This document shows positions 19,533 to 31,300 of a DNA stretch of 64,000 nucleotides, piece by piece. This stretch comes from Eleusine coracana subsp. coracana (lineage: Eukaryota > Streptophyta > Magnoliopsida > Poales > Poaceae): positions 496,001-560,000 of the forward strand of contig CM064422.1 of NCBI GenBank assembly GCA_032690845.1, written 5' to 3'. The notes beneath the pieces were generated by a model. That model saw only the letters and a list, made by a program, of their open reading frames with translations. It was not told the origin of the DNA and did not search any database. Position 1 is the stretch's first letter; each line of letters begins with the position of its first letter. The translations under genes and the position numbers were made by a program.

Positions 19533-21611
19533 TTATACGAAGGCGTGCTTCTCGAGCAGCTTGAGGACGTCGTCCTGGTTGTTGAGCTTGGCCACGTCCA
19601 GAGGCGTCTTCCCGTCCAGGTTCTGCAACGTACTGCGCACAAATTCCAGGGGAAGTTTCAGGCGATACTTACACTGACAGAGGAGGCTAATTCGATCAGG
19701 CTTCCATGAAGGGAAAACGCAAGAAAGATCAGGAGGTGACTTACACTGCTGCGCCGTTTTCAAGCAGGAGCGCGACGCAGTCCTTGCGGCCGTACCCGGC
19801 GGCGTAGTGCAGCGCGGTGTTCTTGTTCTTGTCGACGGCGTCCACGGCGGCGCCGGCCTCGATGAGCACCTGCGCGCACTGCAGCTCGCCGTAGCCGCAC
19901 GCGAAGTGGAGGCCTCGCCGTCCTTCCGAGTCCTCCTCGTCCTTGTCAACGCCTTCCTCCAACGCTTTCTTCAGGCCCTGTTGTTATTTGATTGTTGTTT
20001 GTTTGTTTGTTTTTCCCCCCGAAATGTCAGTCAATCTATCTATCCGGTGACTATACTGTAATTACACACAGAGTAGAGAGTACTAATAATCAAATAGTAA
20101 CCTCAACGTCGCCGACGCTGGCGGTGTGATGGATGATGGACTCGTCTTCGTACTCGCCTTCCTCCTCCACGGTTTCTTCCTCAGCCTCGGCTGGCTCCGC
20201 GCCGCCGGCCTCTCCCGACGGGCCCACGCCCATCGCACGACCAAACTTCTTCAGAGCTTCAGGATCGTTCCAGTACCTACACGAGTCAATTGCAAACAAC
20301 AATAACACATTTCTTTCAGCATTCACGACACAAACTGCTACAGTATTCTAGCAAAAGCTTAGTACAGTAGAACACTGCTTGAGATGGTGAGTAAGTACTT
20401 CATCATGGCTGCGGGTCCTCCGGACTCGATCTCGTCGAGGATGGGCTTGAGCGTGGGGTCCTCCTTCATGCGCGCGATGCGGGCCTCCAGCTGCTCCTTG
20501 TGGGCCGGGTTGGTGAGCCCGCCGAGCATGCTGGACATGGCCGGGTCCTGCATCAGCGCGCTGCCAAGGCGCTCCGCCATGGCCACGAACTGCGGGTTCT
20601 GCATCAGCTGCTGCATCGTCGCAACGTACTTCTGAGGGTCAAGCTCCGGCGCCACCGGCTGCTGCCGCGCCTGCGAGCGCGGGGACACCACCGTCTTCTG
20701 CAGCTGCTCCGCCATCTGCGTGAACGCGGGGTCCTTGGCGATCTGCTCGGCCATCTCCTTGATGCTAGGATCCTGATTTTTTTGTTTTCTTCTTTTTGTC
20801 AGTCAGGTTACATATTCATGCATGCATGATTTCCGAAATGAAAATTCTAATGATTTTCTAGTTTTTCGCTACAATTAGAAAACAGTAATGATAACTCCAT
20901 ATACTTCTTGCAAATTGTCACTCGCGGAGAAAAAGAAAATAGCAAACACAAAAAAAAAGAATACTATGTGCAGCTCTGCTTCGTGTTCTTGGAACTGAAA
21001 TGGGCTCCCAAGTCCCAACCAATCAAAAGGAGTTATAATCCTCACATGCACACTGTCTTTTAGTTACCAATTATCAGAAGAAACAAGTTCAGCTTAAAAT
21101 TTGGCCTTATTAACTAGTATCTGTTAGATTATCTTATCGGTTTTTCAGAGAAAAAAATGGAGGAGCTTATCATCTCTGAACCCATATGTAACCTTATTAT
21201 ATCCCACTAACTGAACCATGGGGCCAAATCATTATAGCATAACACAAACTCATGCGAAAGCTAAAAGAGATTGATTGATTGATATGTATACGCATATGCA
21301 TCAACACCGTACATTCAGCAGGTTCATCATGGTCGAGAAGTCGAACGGATTGGGTATGGCACCGGCCGCCGGCGCCCCCCTCCGTTGCCCCGGTTGAGAC
21401 TGCTGCTGCTCCTCCGCCGGTGAAGGCTCCTCGGACTTGACGGCAGTCTTCTCCTCTGCACAAACAATAGCAGTTTGTTTGAGCTTCGGAATCATCTTTT
21501 TCTTTTAGACAGCTCAGGAATCACCTTGAGAAACCAAGATATAGACAAACTAAAGAAACATAAACACATGGTGGGAGAAAATTGACGAATTCTTTTACCT
21601 TGAGAAGCCAT
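19533..21611 (-). CDS. AKR2: Ankyrin repeat protein AKR2-type (organelle outer-membrane targeting factor)
   Basis: Six exons: 21599-21611, 21313-21455, 20399-20772, 20102-20276, 19745-19977, 19533-19632; 345 residues, the usual AKR2 length. AKR2 is a cytosolic chaperone that binds C-tail and signal-anchored proteins and delivers them to chloroplast and peroxisome membranes. The N-terminal half has a PEST-like Glu/Pro/Gln region, then IPNPFDFSTMMNLLNDPSIK and MAEQIAKDPAFTQMAEQL, with Sti1-like NP repeats (QNPQFVAMAERLG, LMQDPAMSSMLGGLTNP). An acidic stretch (EEETVEEEGEYEDE) follows. The C-terminal third has ankyrin repeats (GRRGLHFACGYGELQCAQVL, NTALHYAAGYGRKDCVALLL, GKTPLDVAKLNNQDDVLKLL). The first exon carries only 13 coding bases, so the start (MASQ-EEK) rests on splice phase. 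The protein ends KHAFV. Confidence 0.93.
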
Positions 21612-21766
21612 GTCGACGGCGGTAGGAGGAGGCGTTGTTTCTGTCCTTGGCGATGAACTAATGATGATGATAAGGTGGGTGTTGCTGTGGAGAGGAGCGA
21701 GGGGAAGCGCAGCGACCAACCAGAAGCTTCCACGGTGTAATTTTCGCGTACCGGTGCTGGTCTCTG

Positions 21767-21775
21767 TTTATATAG
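21767..21775 (-). promoter_or_regulatory. TATA box of the AKR2 gene
   Basis: On the minus strand the sequence reads ctatataaacagag, about 160 bp before the ATG at 21611. A 5' UTR of around 125 bp would be implied. This is a motif match only. Confidence 0.5.
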
Positions 21776-21799
21776 AGGACGTTTGGGTGATTGCAATTT

Positions 21800-23129
21800 G
21801 TACACATGGATGGATGGATGGAGCAAGTAGCATCTCCCTTCGGAAGCAAAGGGCAAAAAGGGCATTGTGGGGTAGATCTCCTTGCAAGTGTAGTGTGGCG
21901 TTTCTTTCCTTGTGTGGTTAAAAGTGTCAATTTGTCCAATTTGCTTTTACATAAATGGTTATTCAAAAAAAATTGTTTTGCTTTTTTGTAATCTCAATTC
22001 GACAGAAATCATTTATTACTGCCCATTTCCAGTCTATAGCTGGATCAGAATTTGCACAATATCTCATCAATCAACTACTTCTTTTTACTATATAATCAGT
22101 CAACTATTTACCAAGGTACGTTTTACAATAAATTAAAGCGAAATTGGCTTTTATGAATCCCTAAGAACCTTCGATACGAGTTTGGTGTATGGTAACTTTA
22201 GCAAGTTTGCAGTGGTGGGGACGAAGAGTGAGAGGTGCCATGCTTGCATGCCATGCAAGGTCGAAAGCATGAGAATCCAGGGAGGGGGCACAGAGATTGC
22301 GTTGGGATAGCAAATGTGCGGATGGCATAGCTTCTCCGGCAATCGGCTGGCATTGCGACAAGATTCACATTGCTGTACTTCTGCTGCCAGTGTCTGGCTT
22401 CTCACGACCCTCTTGTTATCATTCTAGTTTATTGAGTTGTATAAATATTCTGCTAATTGACTTTAATTATTATTATTTTTTAAAAAGCACGGATTCAGAC
22501 TCTCCTTAAGAAGAATTTGTCCAGCAGGAGACATGTGACGCTCTAAATCAGAAAACAAAAGGGGCAAACATCGCAAGGTATACGTATGCATCAGTACACT
22601 GGAGACGGGGACCTATTGCCAGAACGGTTTTGGGCAAATCAGCAATGTCAGGTACAAAATCTGGCTGAAGGTACTTTCAGAGAAGTCAGTAGCTCCTTTC
22701 ACTTGACAGTTGACAGTGTCATTTTGACCTAAATGGCCTGTAAAACCCCCAACCAAGGACTACAATGATGCTCACAGGCAATAGCAGGTAACGGAATACA
22801 TTATGTAATACATAGTGTGGGGTTCGCGACTCCACATAACAAGGGCAAGACATTTCAGCTGGGGCCTCACTTCAGATGCATCATACAGATGGTGGCAGAT
22901 TGGAAAAACCACGGCATTGCATACTTGGCCACTGCAGCCAAATGTTTTGGAAATGTTTCAGTTGAAGTAGCAGAATTCCTACTGTGGGGCTCTTCAGTTG
23001 TTGCTGCGTCAACTGATGCAACTCCCTTGGGCAACCAGATTTCCCAGGTCTAAGTGGAAAATTGCTGCTTCACTACAAAAAGCATAACTGACCCACTGCA
23101 CCAAAATCAGCTCAAAAAGTTGTTGACAG
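21800..23129. other. Intergenic, no gene recognised
   Basis: The region separates the AKR2 promoter from the 3' end of the WD40 gene. The last few hundred bases are probably the WD40 3' UTR. No coding family or repeat was recognised. Confidence 0.55.
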
Positions 23130-26100
23130 TCACGAATATCTGTGGATTCCAATGTTAAGGTCTGAGGATATGGAGGTCAGAATTGGGAACGTCTGGTGCC
23201 ATACAGCCTTGAAGACTCGTTTCTGGTGTGCTTGCACAGACTGGCATGGGTTCTGGCCATGATACCTGATGTCAAAGATGTGGATCACAGGGTCTGCTGA
23301 GCCTGATGATAGGTACCAGCCATCTGGAGACCAGGACTGATTTATCAGAGCAGATTGAGACTCACTGCTCTCTTGCTTCCAACCAAACCCATGAACTTCC
23401 GTCTGCCTAAGCCTGATGTCAAACAAGCGAAGCTGCCTTCCTGGTGCCCTGTCAGGAAGAGAAGACATACAGAAAGTTATGTGATTATGATCTCAACCAA
23501 TGAATGGATATTGTGAAATGTAGAGTTTGAGGAATACATTGATGTCTCTAAACTAAAACAAGCAGTGGTTTTGCATGTAAGTGAGCTTCGGTATTGGTGT
23601 AAAAATGCAAGAATGGACTCAGATGCCCTAAGGGTTCAATATTGTTGCTGAGAAACAGACTTTTTAATCCAGAAACAGCATTCAAAATTTGACATACCCT
23701 GTCTGCACCATGTATAAGTTGAAATCACATGGATTTGTTAGTATGCTCATGCATTTTGTATCAAATAGATTCTTGAACTCTGTCTTTCCAGCAAAGAGAT
23801 CAAATCCTATTATTCTCTTGTCACAGCCAACTGATAATATTGTTTTCCTCTGTTGCAATCCAACAACGCCCATGACAGAAGAAGAATGGAAATCCTTGTG
23901 CAATTTCTTAGGTTTCCATGAATCATCTTTATCCTCCCACATTATAACAGCATGGTCACTTCCAGCAGTCACAAAGCATGCATCAGACCAAGGCATGAAA
24001 CTTATGTTGTTTATGATTCCCTTTGTGTGAGGCTTCTCTGGTAAGAAAGTAACTTTCCTCTGTTTCAAATTCAAGAGGGAAAATAGAACACCATTTAGTA
24101 ATATCTCAGAAAAGCGAATCATCCGTGTCTCCTCGGAGACATCGGATAAAATTGAAATGATCCAGAGAATGTGGATCATCTGTTGCTCACAAAAAGAAGG
24201 AATGGAAAGCATAACCAAACATCAAAGATCACCACATGGATATCTTTCAACAGTAGCAGAACAATAATCACGAACGCACAATTCTAGATAATCACTTAAG
24301 AGCACCTAATCGAGTTGTGATGCAAGGTATATTGAGAGCCGAATTAAATGGAACCACCACCATTTTAATTCCTCTCTGAGTTATCTGACTAAACAACTAA
24401 ATACTGCCCTTGCAAAAAAAAAAAAAAAAAACTAAATACTGAAATAAAAATGCAGAACTCAATAAATTTATGAACAAATCATTCAGGGGCACTGTTTTAT
24501 CAGTTATAATCAAAATATCATACTAATTTAGTCGCATTATAACCAACTATGCCCACTGAATCGAGAAAGCCATGTAAGTAACTCAAAATACTTTAACAGA
24601 GTTCTTACCTGTCCTGATATAACATTTGTCATGGAAACTTGAGAATCACCACCATCAGCAGTGTATACAGCAAAAATTGTATCACCATCTGGATGCCAAG
24701 CTATATCTTCAGGCCATCTATGCTTTGGAGAAAAGCAATCATTTCTGCCACGAAAGGAGATAGATGGTCTGCAAGTACAATATATCTGATTTGTCAAATT
24801 ATGCTAACAAAAGGAAACACGTATATGAAAACTTTATTTGTAAAAATGCAACAATTTTTGCAGCTAACAACAAGTGGTTCTATCTTACCATGAGAGCTAT
24901 ATTCTCCTTACTGACCTAGACTACTTGAATCAGCAATTCACTGATGACATGACACTTGTTTTAAAAAGTATTGACTTAGCTTAATACATAATAAAATAAA
25001 TAAAATATTCTTATACACCACTAAACTTCATGCCGTATGTGTTCAATTTTATAAATTTCTTATATCTGTATGAATCTAAACAAACTACAATAAAGGTTAA
25101 CCCGAGTATGAGATTCAGAGGTGAAGGTTAATTCGTGTATATCAGCATTTGTCCATAACATGCCCAATTCAAGTGTATTTCATTTGAATCGATAGACTAA
25201 AATTCTGCTCAGACATGCAGAAGGACAGTGGGTGCTTGACCATATTGGTGTTTCCCATGGCAAAAGGTTAAATGTTCCACATCTTTTATTGTTACTAATT
25301 CTGTTGAACTTTCAGTTTTGTAGCATAGGATCACAAACTTTAGTTACCATAACATCTCAGTGTTGGTGGTGGTACATTAAGTGAGACTTAGTAAAAGAAG
25401 AAGAAAAAAAGGCAATTCACTTGTGTTCTGTACTAATGAAGACACTAAGGCAGACATGCCAAGCTGACACTTAAGTTTTAATAGTTTTCTTGATACCCAC
25501 ACTTGGAACTTCATAATCAACATACAAAATCCACATTCTCCCCTAAGTGCCATATGACCGTTCCAGGAGCCAAAGAATAAAGACATAGATTAATGCTCCT
25601 TTTGGCACAAATCTAAAAGTAATGCAACATATGTGGTCTCTTTAATTATTGTTGCCAAGAACTAATTGCGGCATATATATTATTAAACTCAGTTTGATAA
25701 AGCCATAAATATTTTTCATCACCAAGAAAATGTGATTATTTTTAGTTTTGCTGAAATCCTTGGTGCTTGCTTGGGATTAAAGGCTTTGTTGTTGTTGTTG
25801 AGATCCTTGGTGCTCATAGTCGACCTAATTTATATTTTGCTACAAGTTTACTGAAACTAGCAGACTATCTGTGAGATGTTTTAACGCTAACTAAATGAAG
25901 TTGTGGGAATAAAGGGAGCAGAGCAATTAGCAGGACAGTGATTCAGAGTAATATTATGCCCACCCTTTAGGCTGCACTTGCCACAGAATAACCATTCCAT
26001 CCAGCGCACTGCATCACAAGAAACATATATTAAACTTCTGGAAGTTTAAGCAAGCTTGAAAAATCATCAGTAGTTAGACTTTGAGAAAAAAAAAATCAAA

Positions 26101-27546
26101 TTACATTGTTGTTATGCCATGTACAATGGGAGGTAAATAAGCAATTAAAAGGTTTATTCATTCACTCATCATATCTACAGAACCAGTGGTTGATCACTTG
26201 TGTAGGTACCCAGCTCACAATATTAAAGTAGCATCCATTAGGTTACTCGCACAATTTGTTTCATAAGTAGTACAGGCAGACAGTATAGTCTCAACTAGGA
26301 AGGAACTTGTTCTGCGAGCTAGTGCTTGTAGACAATGATTACATAATAAACTCAAACAGCAAGCAACCATAAATTCTGGATGTGGAGCTTTATTGCACTT
26401 CAAGATCCGCGTAACTCACCAATTTTTTAACTACCTACAATAAATCCACTAGGAATTTTCTGTAAAAGGTCACATAATTTTGACAAGCAGCTGTACTCTT
26501 CCACAGTGGTGCATTTATGGCGCATTCTCTATTTACTTTAAGTAATGATCATATCCTGTGAATCATACAGTACCTGGTAGCAACAAGCTGATCATTAACA
26601 GGGCACAGCTCAAGACACCTGAGCTTCCTCCTGTGCTGGCTTGGCACCACAGAGCCACCAGGAAATTTAAGCAGCGTGGCAGATGACTTCTTGATACATG
26701 GAATCAAGTTCTGGTGCTCCTTCTCTTCTGCAAATCAGGGAAGGGGGACAATTGGTTAGACATCGAATTTCATCAGTAGAAAGTAGCAAACTATAAATCT
26801 CTCTTTTGATAAAGAGGGAAGAAAAATCTGCACCAGTGGTTCTCTTGGGTTTCTTCTCCTCTGTCCTTGACCTATTCGGCGGCCCCAGAGACGAGGAGGA
26901 CGATGGGGCGGCGACGGCCTTCTTCAAGCCAGGCATGGGCTCTGGGGTTTGTACTGGGCGCGGGGTCGGCCGGGTGTTGGGCCCCGGGATGACAAGCTGC
27001 GGCTTCCCCGTCGGTTGCTGCGCAGGGGCGGGCGAGGGCGCCTTCTTCTCGGGAGGCGGCGGGGTAGGCCGCTCCTGCTTGGGTTCCTTCTGGGTCGGCG
27101 GCGGCAGCGGCTTGCGATCTCGGTAGCGGGCGATCCGCGCCTTCGCCTCCTCGAGCTTCGCCTCCGCGGTGTCCAGCTGCGGCAGCCACCACGGGAAGGA
27201 GAAAAACCCACCAAGATCGTAACATTATCATCATCGCCAAGAGAAACACCGATACGGGAGAGGAGAAAAGGAATGGAGGCGCGCGTACCAGAGACTGGTA
27301 ATGGAGGAGCTTGAGTTTGCATCGCTCGACGTCGCGCTCGCGGTGGGCGATGAGCGCGAGCACGGCCTCCTCGGTGATGTCCTCGTCGTCGTCCTGGTTC
27401 CCCTGCGTCGGCGCACCGTTCGTGGCGGCGGCGGCGGGGCTTGGGGCCACGGAGGCGGCGCCATTGGAGGAGGGGCGGGGCAAGTAGGCAGAGTCGGAGT
27501 CCTCCTTCTCGAGCTTGGGCCTCTTGAGCGGCGGCCGGTCGGCCAT
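23130..27546 (-). CDS. WD40 repeat protein (plant transducin-like, proline-rich N-terminus)
   Basis: Seven exons: 27289-27546, 26834-27176, 26574-26727, 25964-26008, 24609-24768, 23698-24059, 23130-23448; 546 residues in unbroken phase. The N-terminus (MADRPPLKRPKLEKEDSD) looks like a basic nuclear signal. It is followed by a short helical region (EEAVLALIAHRERDVERCKL), then a Lys/Pro-rich low-complexity segment of about 110 residues. WD40-type blades run from about 220 to the end: KLRCLELCPVNDQLVATSAL, WPEDIAWHPDGDTIFAVY, GIINNISFMPWSDACFVTAG, TILSVGCDKRIIGFDLFAGK, INQSWSPDGWYLSSGSADPV, KRVFKAVWHQTFPILTSISS. It resembles a conserved single-copy plant family of unknown role. An upstream in-frame Met at 27687 exists, but MADRPP is the more plausible start. 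Introns carry two tiny retroposon tails. Confidence 0.88.
24407..24429 (+). mobile_element. 23-bp retroposon stub with 12-bp target duplication
   Basis: cccttgc followed by 16-17 A is flanked by perfect copies of aactaaatactg (24395-24406 and 24430-24441). This is what is left when a LINE or SINE copy is 5'-truncated almost to its poly(A) tail. It lies in an intron of the WD40 gene. Confidence 0.75.
25768..25802 (+). mobile_element. 35-bp RTE LINE tail with 12-bp target duplication
   Basis: tgcttgggattaaaggcttt plus a (gtt)n run is the last 35 bp of the RTE element found at 8550-11862. Perfect copies of atccttggtgct flank it (25756-25767 and 25803-25814). It lies in an intron of the WD40 gene. 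Confidence 0.9.
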
Positions 27547-28389
27547 GGCGCGCGCGCGGCGGCGGCGGACGGGTCGAGGAGGATGGATGGGGTTGGAAAC
27601 CGAAGCGACCTGTGTCTGGTGTGACCGAAGAAGCCCCCCAAAATTTTGCAGTGTCGCGTCGCTTCTCCTACCAGGCCACGAGCTCACACGACCCTCTCAA
27701 GACTGAGAACTCCAATCCTGCTCTACCGTGGAGTTGACTCACTGACGCGTGGGTCCGGTGTACGCTGGGCGCGCATGTCAGCGGCTCAAGGCGCACAAAC
27801 TCACCCATGGCAAAAGTAGCGACTAGGGCGATGGCATCTGGCCGACTGAAACGGAAGGAAATGATTTCAAATCAAAAAAAGAAAAAAGAAATGGAAGGAA
27901 ATGGCGCGTGCAGCGTGCTACAGAATAGGGTTCGGCGGTGACGAGCGGGCGCGGCCATTTCCGTGGGCGATCGGTACGCCCCACACGAGATCTCGCCCCC
28001 TACACACACCCGATTCGCATGAGTCTTGCCTTGTGCAAACTTGCATTTCTGTTGGAGGACTTCGTGACCAACTACTGAATGTTTGTGGTTCTGGTTGAAC
28101 GTCTATTCAGAAATGTTTCTATCAACTTAAGTACAATGCAAAGACGTGATACCCCTACCAAATGTAATCCTTCAGCTCAATAATAACAAGGGTAATATCT
28201 TGATATGGCACATATTTACAGTGCAAGCAAGGATGATACAGGGGGTCGCCTCCTCGACAGAGTACATGAACATGACTCGGCAACGGCAAGCATGGTGGTA
28301 CTGGTATCTGACAGCCTTAAGCAACCACGACCTCTAGAACGCAAATCTGGAGTGGCACAAACTAAGCAGGCAGCAGGAATGTTGGTCCT
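27547..28389. other. Spacer between WD40 promoter and RAD52-2 3' end
   Basis: This holds the WD40 5' UTR and promoter on the left and the RAD52-2 3' UTR on the right. No gene or repeat was recognised. Confidence 0.55.
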
Positions 28390-31300
28390 CTACGGCGTCT
28401 CGTCTTCATGGTACAGATACAGGCCAAAACCAAACCTCGCACAGGCCTTGCAGAACGCGGCTTCTTCAGCTGCGGCCACAGGATCATCAAACCGCGCATC
28501 ATTCAGTGATGCTGTCCCAGCAGCTTCCCTGTGAACCTGTATCAACGGAAACCATTTCAGACAAGACAACCATACCCTGGTAATCATGCAACTTCAGGAT
28601 CACAATCAAAATGCAAAAAGCAATATAAAGTAACTAAAATTTACAATTGGACTCAGCAGGTGCGAACATTACAAGATAAGCAGTTTCATGCATTGGCAAT
28701 GTTAACACCAAGGTGCGCTGCAGACAGGATCAAAGGTAATGCTCCATGAGCATCATGTCCTATTGATTCACGATGCATATTATGCCGCTGGTTCTAAAGC
28801 TAACTGAACATATTGAGTTGTTTATGCCATTTACTTCCTCTCTAATCTCTGCTAAATGATTCTGTTTGCGCAACTGTGGACTTGTGGAAGCATATGTATC
28901 AAGGAAACAAAGTACTAAGACATTACTAACAGTTTTCAGATAAGGTTGATTCTTAGTTCTTATTAACCCCTAGAAAGGATAAAAAAAAAAATCAGAGTAA
29001 ACACATGTACAGTAGAAGCTAATACTCTGATTTTTTTTATCCTTGTACAGTTCTTATTAGCTTGTACTGTGCATGCTAAATCATTAGGGAGTGTTCCCAG
29101 GCTCCCAGCAAGCCATCAGGGAAGCACCTTGGCTTTAGTTGAGCTGTCACAATCATATGACAGATAAATCATGAATTAAATCAAAGCAACACAAAAGTCA
29201 TTATACAATGTGAGTGAAGCTAGCAGCCTATTCTTCCTTTATTTTTTTACCCCAACCACAACTATTTCTGCCCTTGATTGACCCAAGCCACCTGGGCCGC
29301 AGACCACTAATTAAAAAGAATCGTACATCGAATCTATGATAACTGGTAGAACTTCAGTAACTGATGCCAGTAAACTGGTACTAAGAGGAAGAAAAATAGG
29401 TACCTCTCCATCTGTTCCTCGTACAGTCACTCGGTATACAACAGTAACCTTTCCATTATTGGTGAAAATAACATCACGGACCTCTCCGCACCAACCTGAT
29501 TACAAAGTTCAATTCATGGATGATTAATAAAAGAGCAAGGCGTTGACATATCCTGCATAATCTCTACTACTTAATAGATTCGAGACGGTCTTCTTAGCCA
29601 GCGTTAATCGCCCTTAATCCGTCTTATTCCGCCTCTTCTCCTGGCGCTTGATCTGTATCCTAGGTGATCCAACGTCTGTCCTTGCCTTAGCCCGGTCGAC
29701 CCAGACTCATGCGATCCCTAGGCCACTGCCCTGCCGCCACCCGATCGTACTCGCCCTTGCCCCGATCCCTGGCGACTGGCGTGACCTCAACCCTAATCGT
29801 CCCGTGCGGCGAACATCCCGTCCTCCTCTGCGATCCAATCCAAACAGGCTGAGGGAGATATGACGATCTGCTGGAGTCGTTGGTAGCCCATACCCTGTAG
29901 CAAACAGAACGTCCCTGCGATCCAATCCAAATAGGCGGAGGGAACTAGAGACGGCGACCTGCTGATCTGCTGGAGTTGAGGACGATGAACACTGCAGCGC
30001 CACCTCGGCAATCTACGGACGGCACATGCACTGATCATATGACCCTGTGACTGACTGTACGTGATCTGCAACGGGGAATGATTGAGGATGTCACCTTCAT
30101 GCACCTTGGCTAGGCTCATGCAATCGTGAATTTCAATGTGTGATCGTTGTGAAGGATCTCCACAACCGAAGACACAAGGTCAGGCGATGTCATATGTGGT
30201 CTAACTGACCCTGAACGACCATCTTCTTTACTTCATGACAAACCGTGTGTTGCTAATCAATTTCTAATTTTAGGTCTCTTCAATTTACAAAATGCTCACC
30301 ATGTGTTCAATATTACTTAACATTACAGTTTGTTTCAGTTAACATTTTTCTTACATTATCAAATTGAATGTGAGTGTTTGTGGTAGGGTTCCTCCTTCCC
30401 TGCATGTTCATTAGCCGATGCATGTTTTATACTCCCTCGCAGTATAAAAGTATTTTTGGACTGGTCTAAATTCATAGCATATCCAATAAATCTTGACATA
30501 AAAACTGTTTAGATACATGAGACATGCTATGAATAATGTAGACATTCTCTCTTCTAGCCTAGAATGCGTATATTTTGAGACGCATAGAGTATTGTGTTTG
30601 TAGGGTCCTAGCAAACTTTGATAGTTCATCTCTTCTTCTTGCAAGGTGTGCGATAGAACATGCAAATGGAGATGAGAACCACAATTTGTTTGGCAAGCGC
30701 AACACTATGATGGTGGAGGTGTGTAGCCATCTCTATGTCATCTTAATTCTTGCTCAGAATCTACTCCATCCGCATTGTCTCTGTTCATTGCAGCCTTGAA
30801 CTTGCACACTCGAGCATGAGCCATATTTATAATCTTTTATTTTCATTTGTGTGTAGTTTCTGAGTCAAAAAATGGTGGTATACAAATTATAGTTTAGGAC
30901 ATTCACTATGTATGTATAGTGTGGCAGATCATGGATCACAAACAGAATACATCAAGGCTCTCTCCATTTGATGATATAGCCAACATCACAAGGGGTGATA
31001 ATCATAAAGATCGGACTCGTAGTAAATATCTATTAGAATCTATATTTTGAGTCTCATACCTAAGGTTTTGTGCTCATCTCCTTTTCATTATTTGAGTACT
31101 GCATAATCATTCTATTGGATGGATGAGCCAACCAATGATGGAATAGCAGAAAATGAAAGTGAAATATGCTAAATCTCAGGTGTTGTATGCAAAAAAAAAA
31201 AAAAAAAAAAACACTTGATTGCCAAAAGAGCCAGAAAAAATAGCACGTTGTTGCTAGCGTTAAACTCCAGATAACCCGAGTGAGACCAAGGTATGTAGGG

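Noticed and set aside
22817..23053. 78-residue plus-strand ORF next to the WD40 gene
   Set aside because: Lies over the probable 3' UTR of the opposite-strand gene and has no recognisable family.
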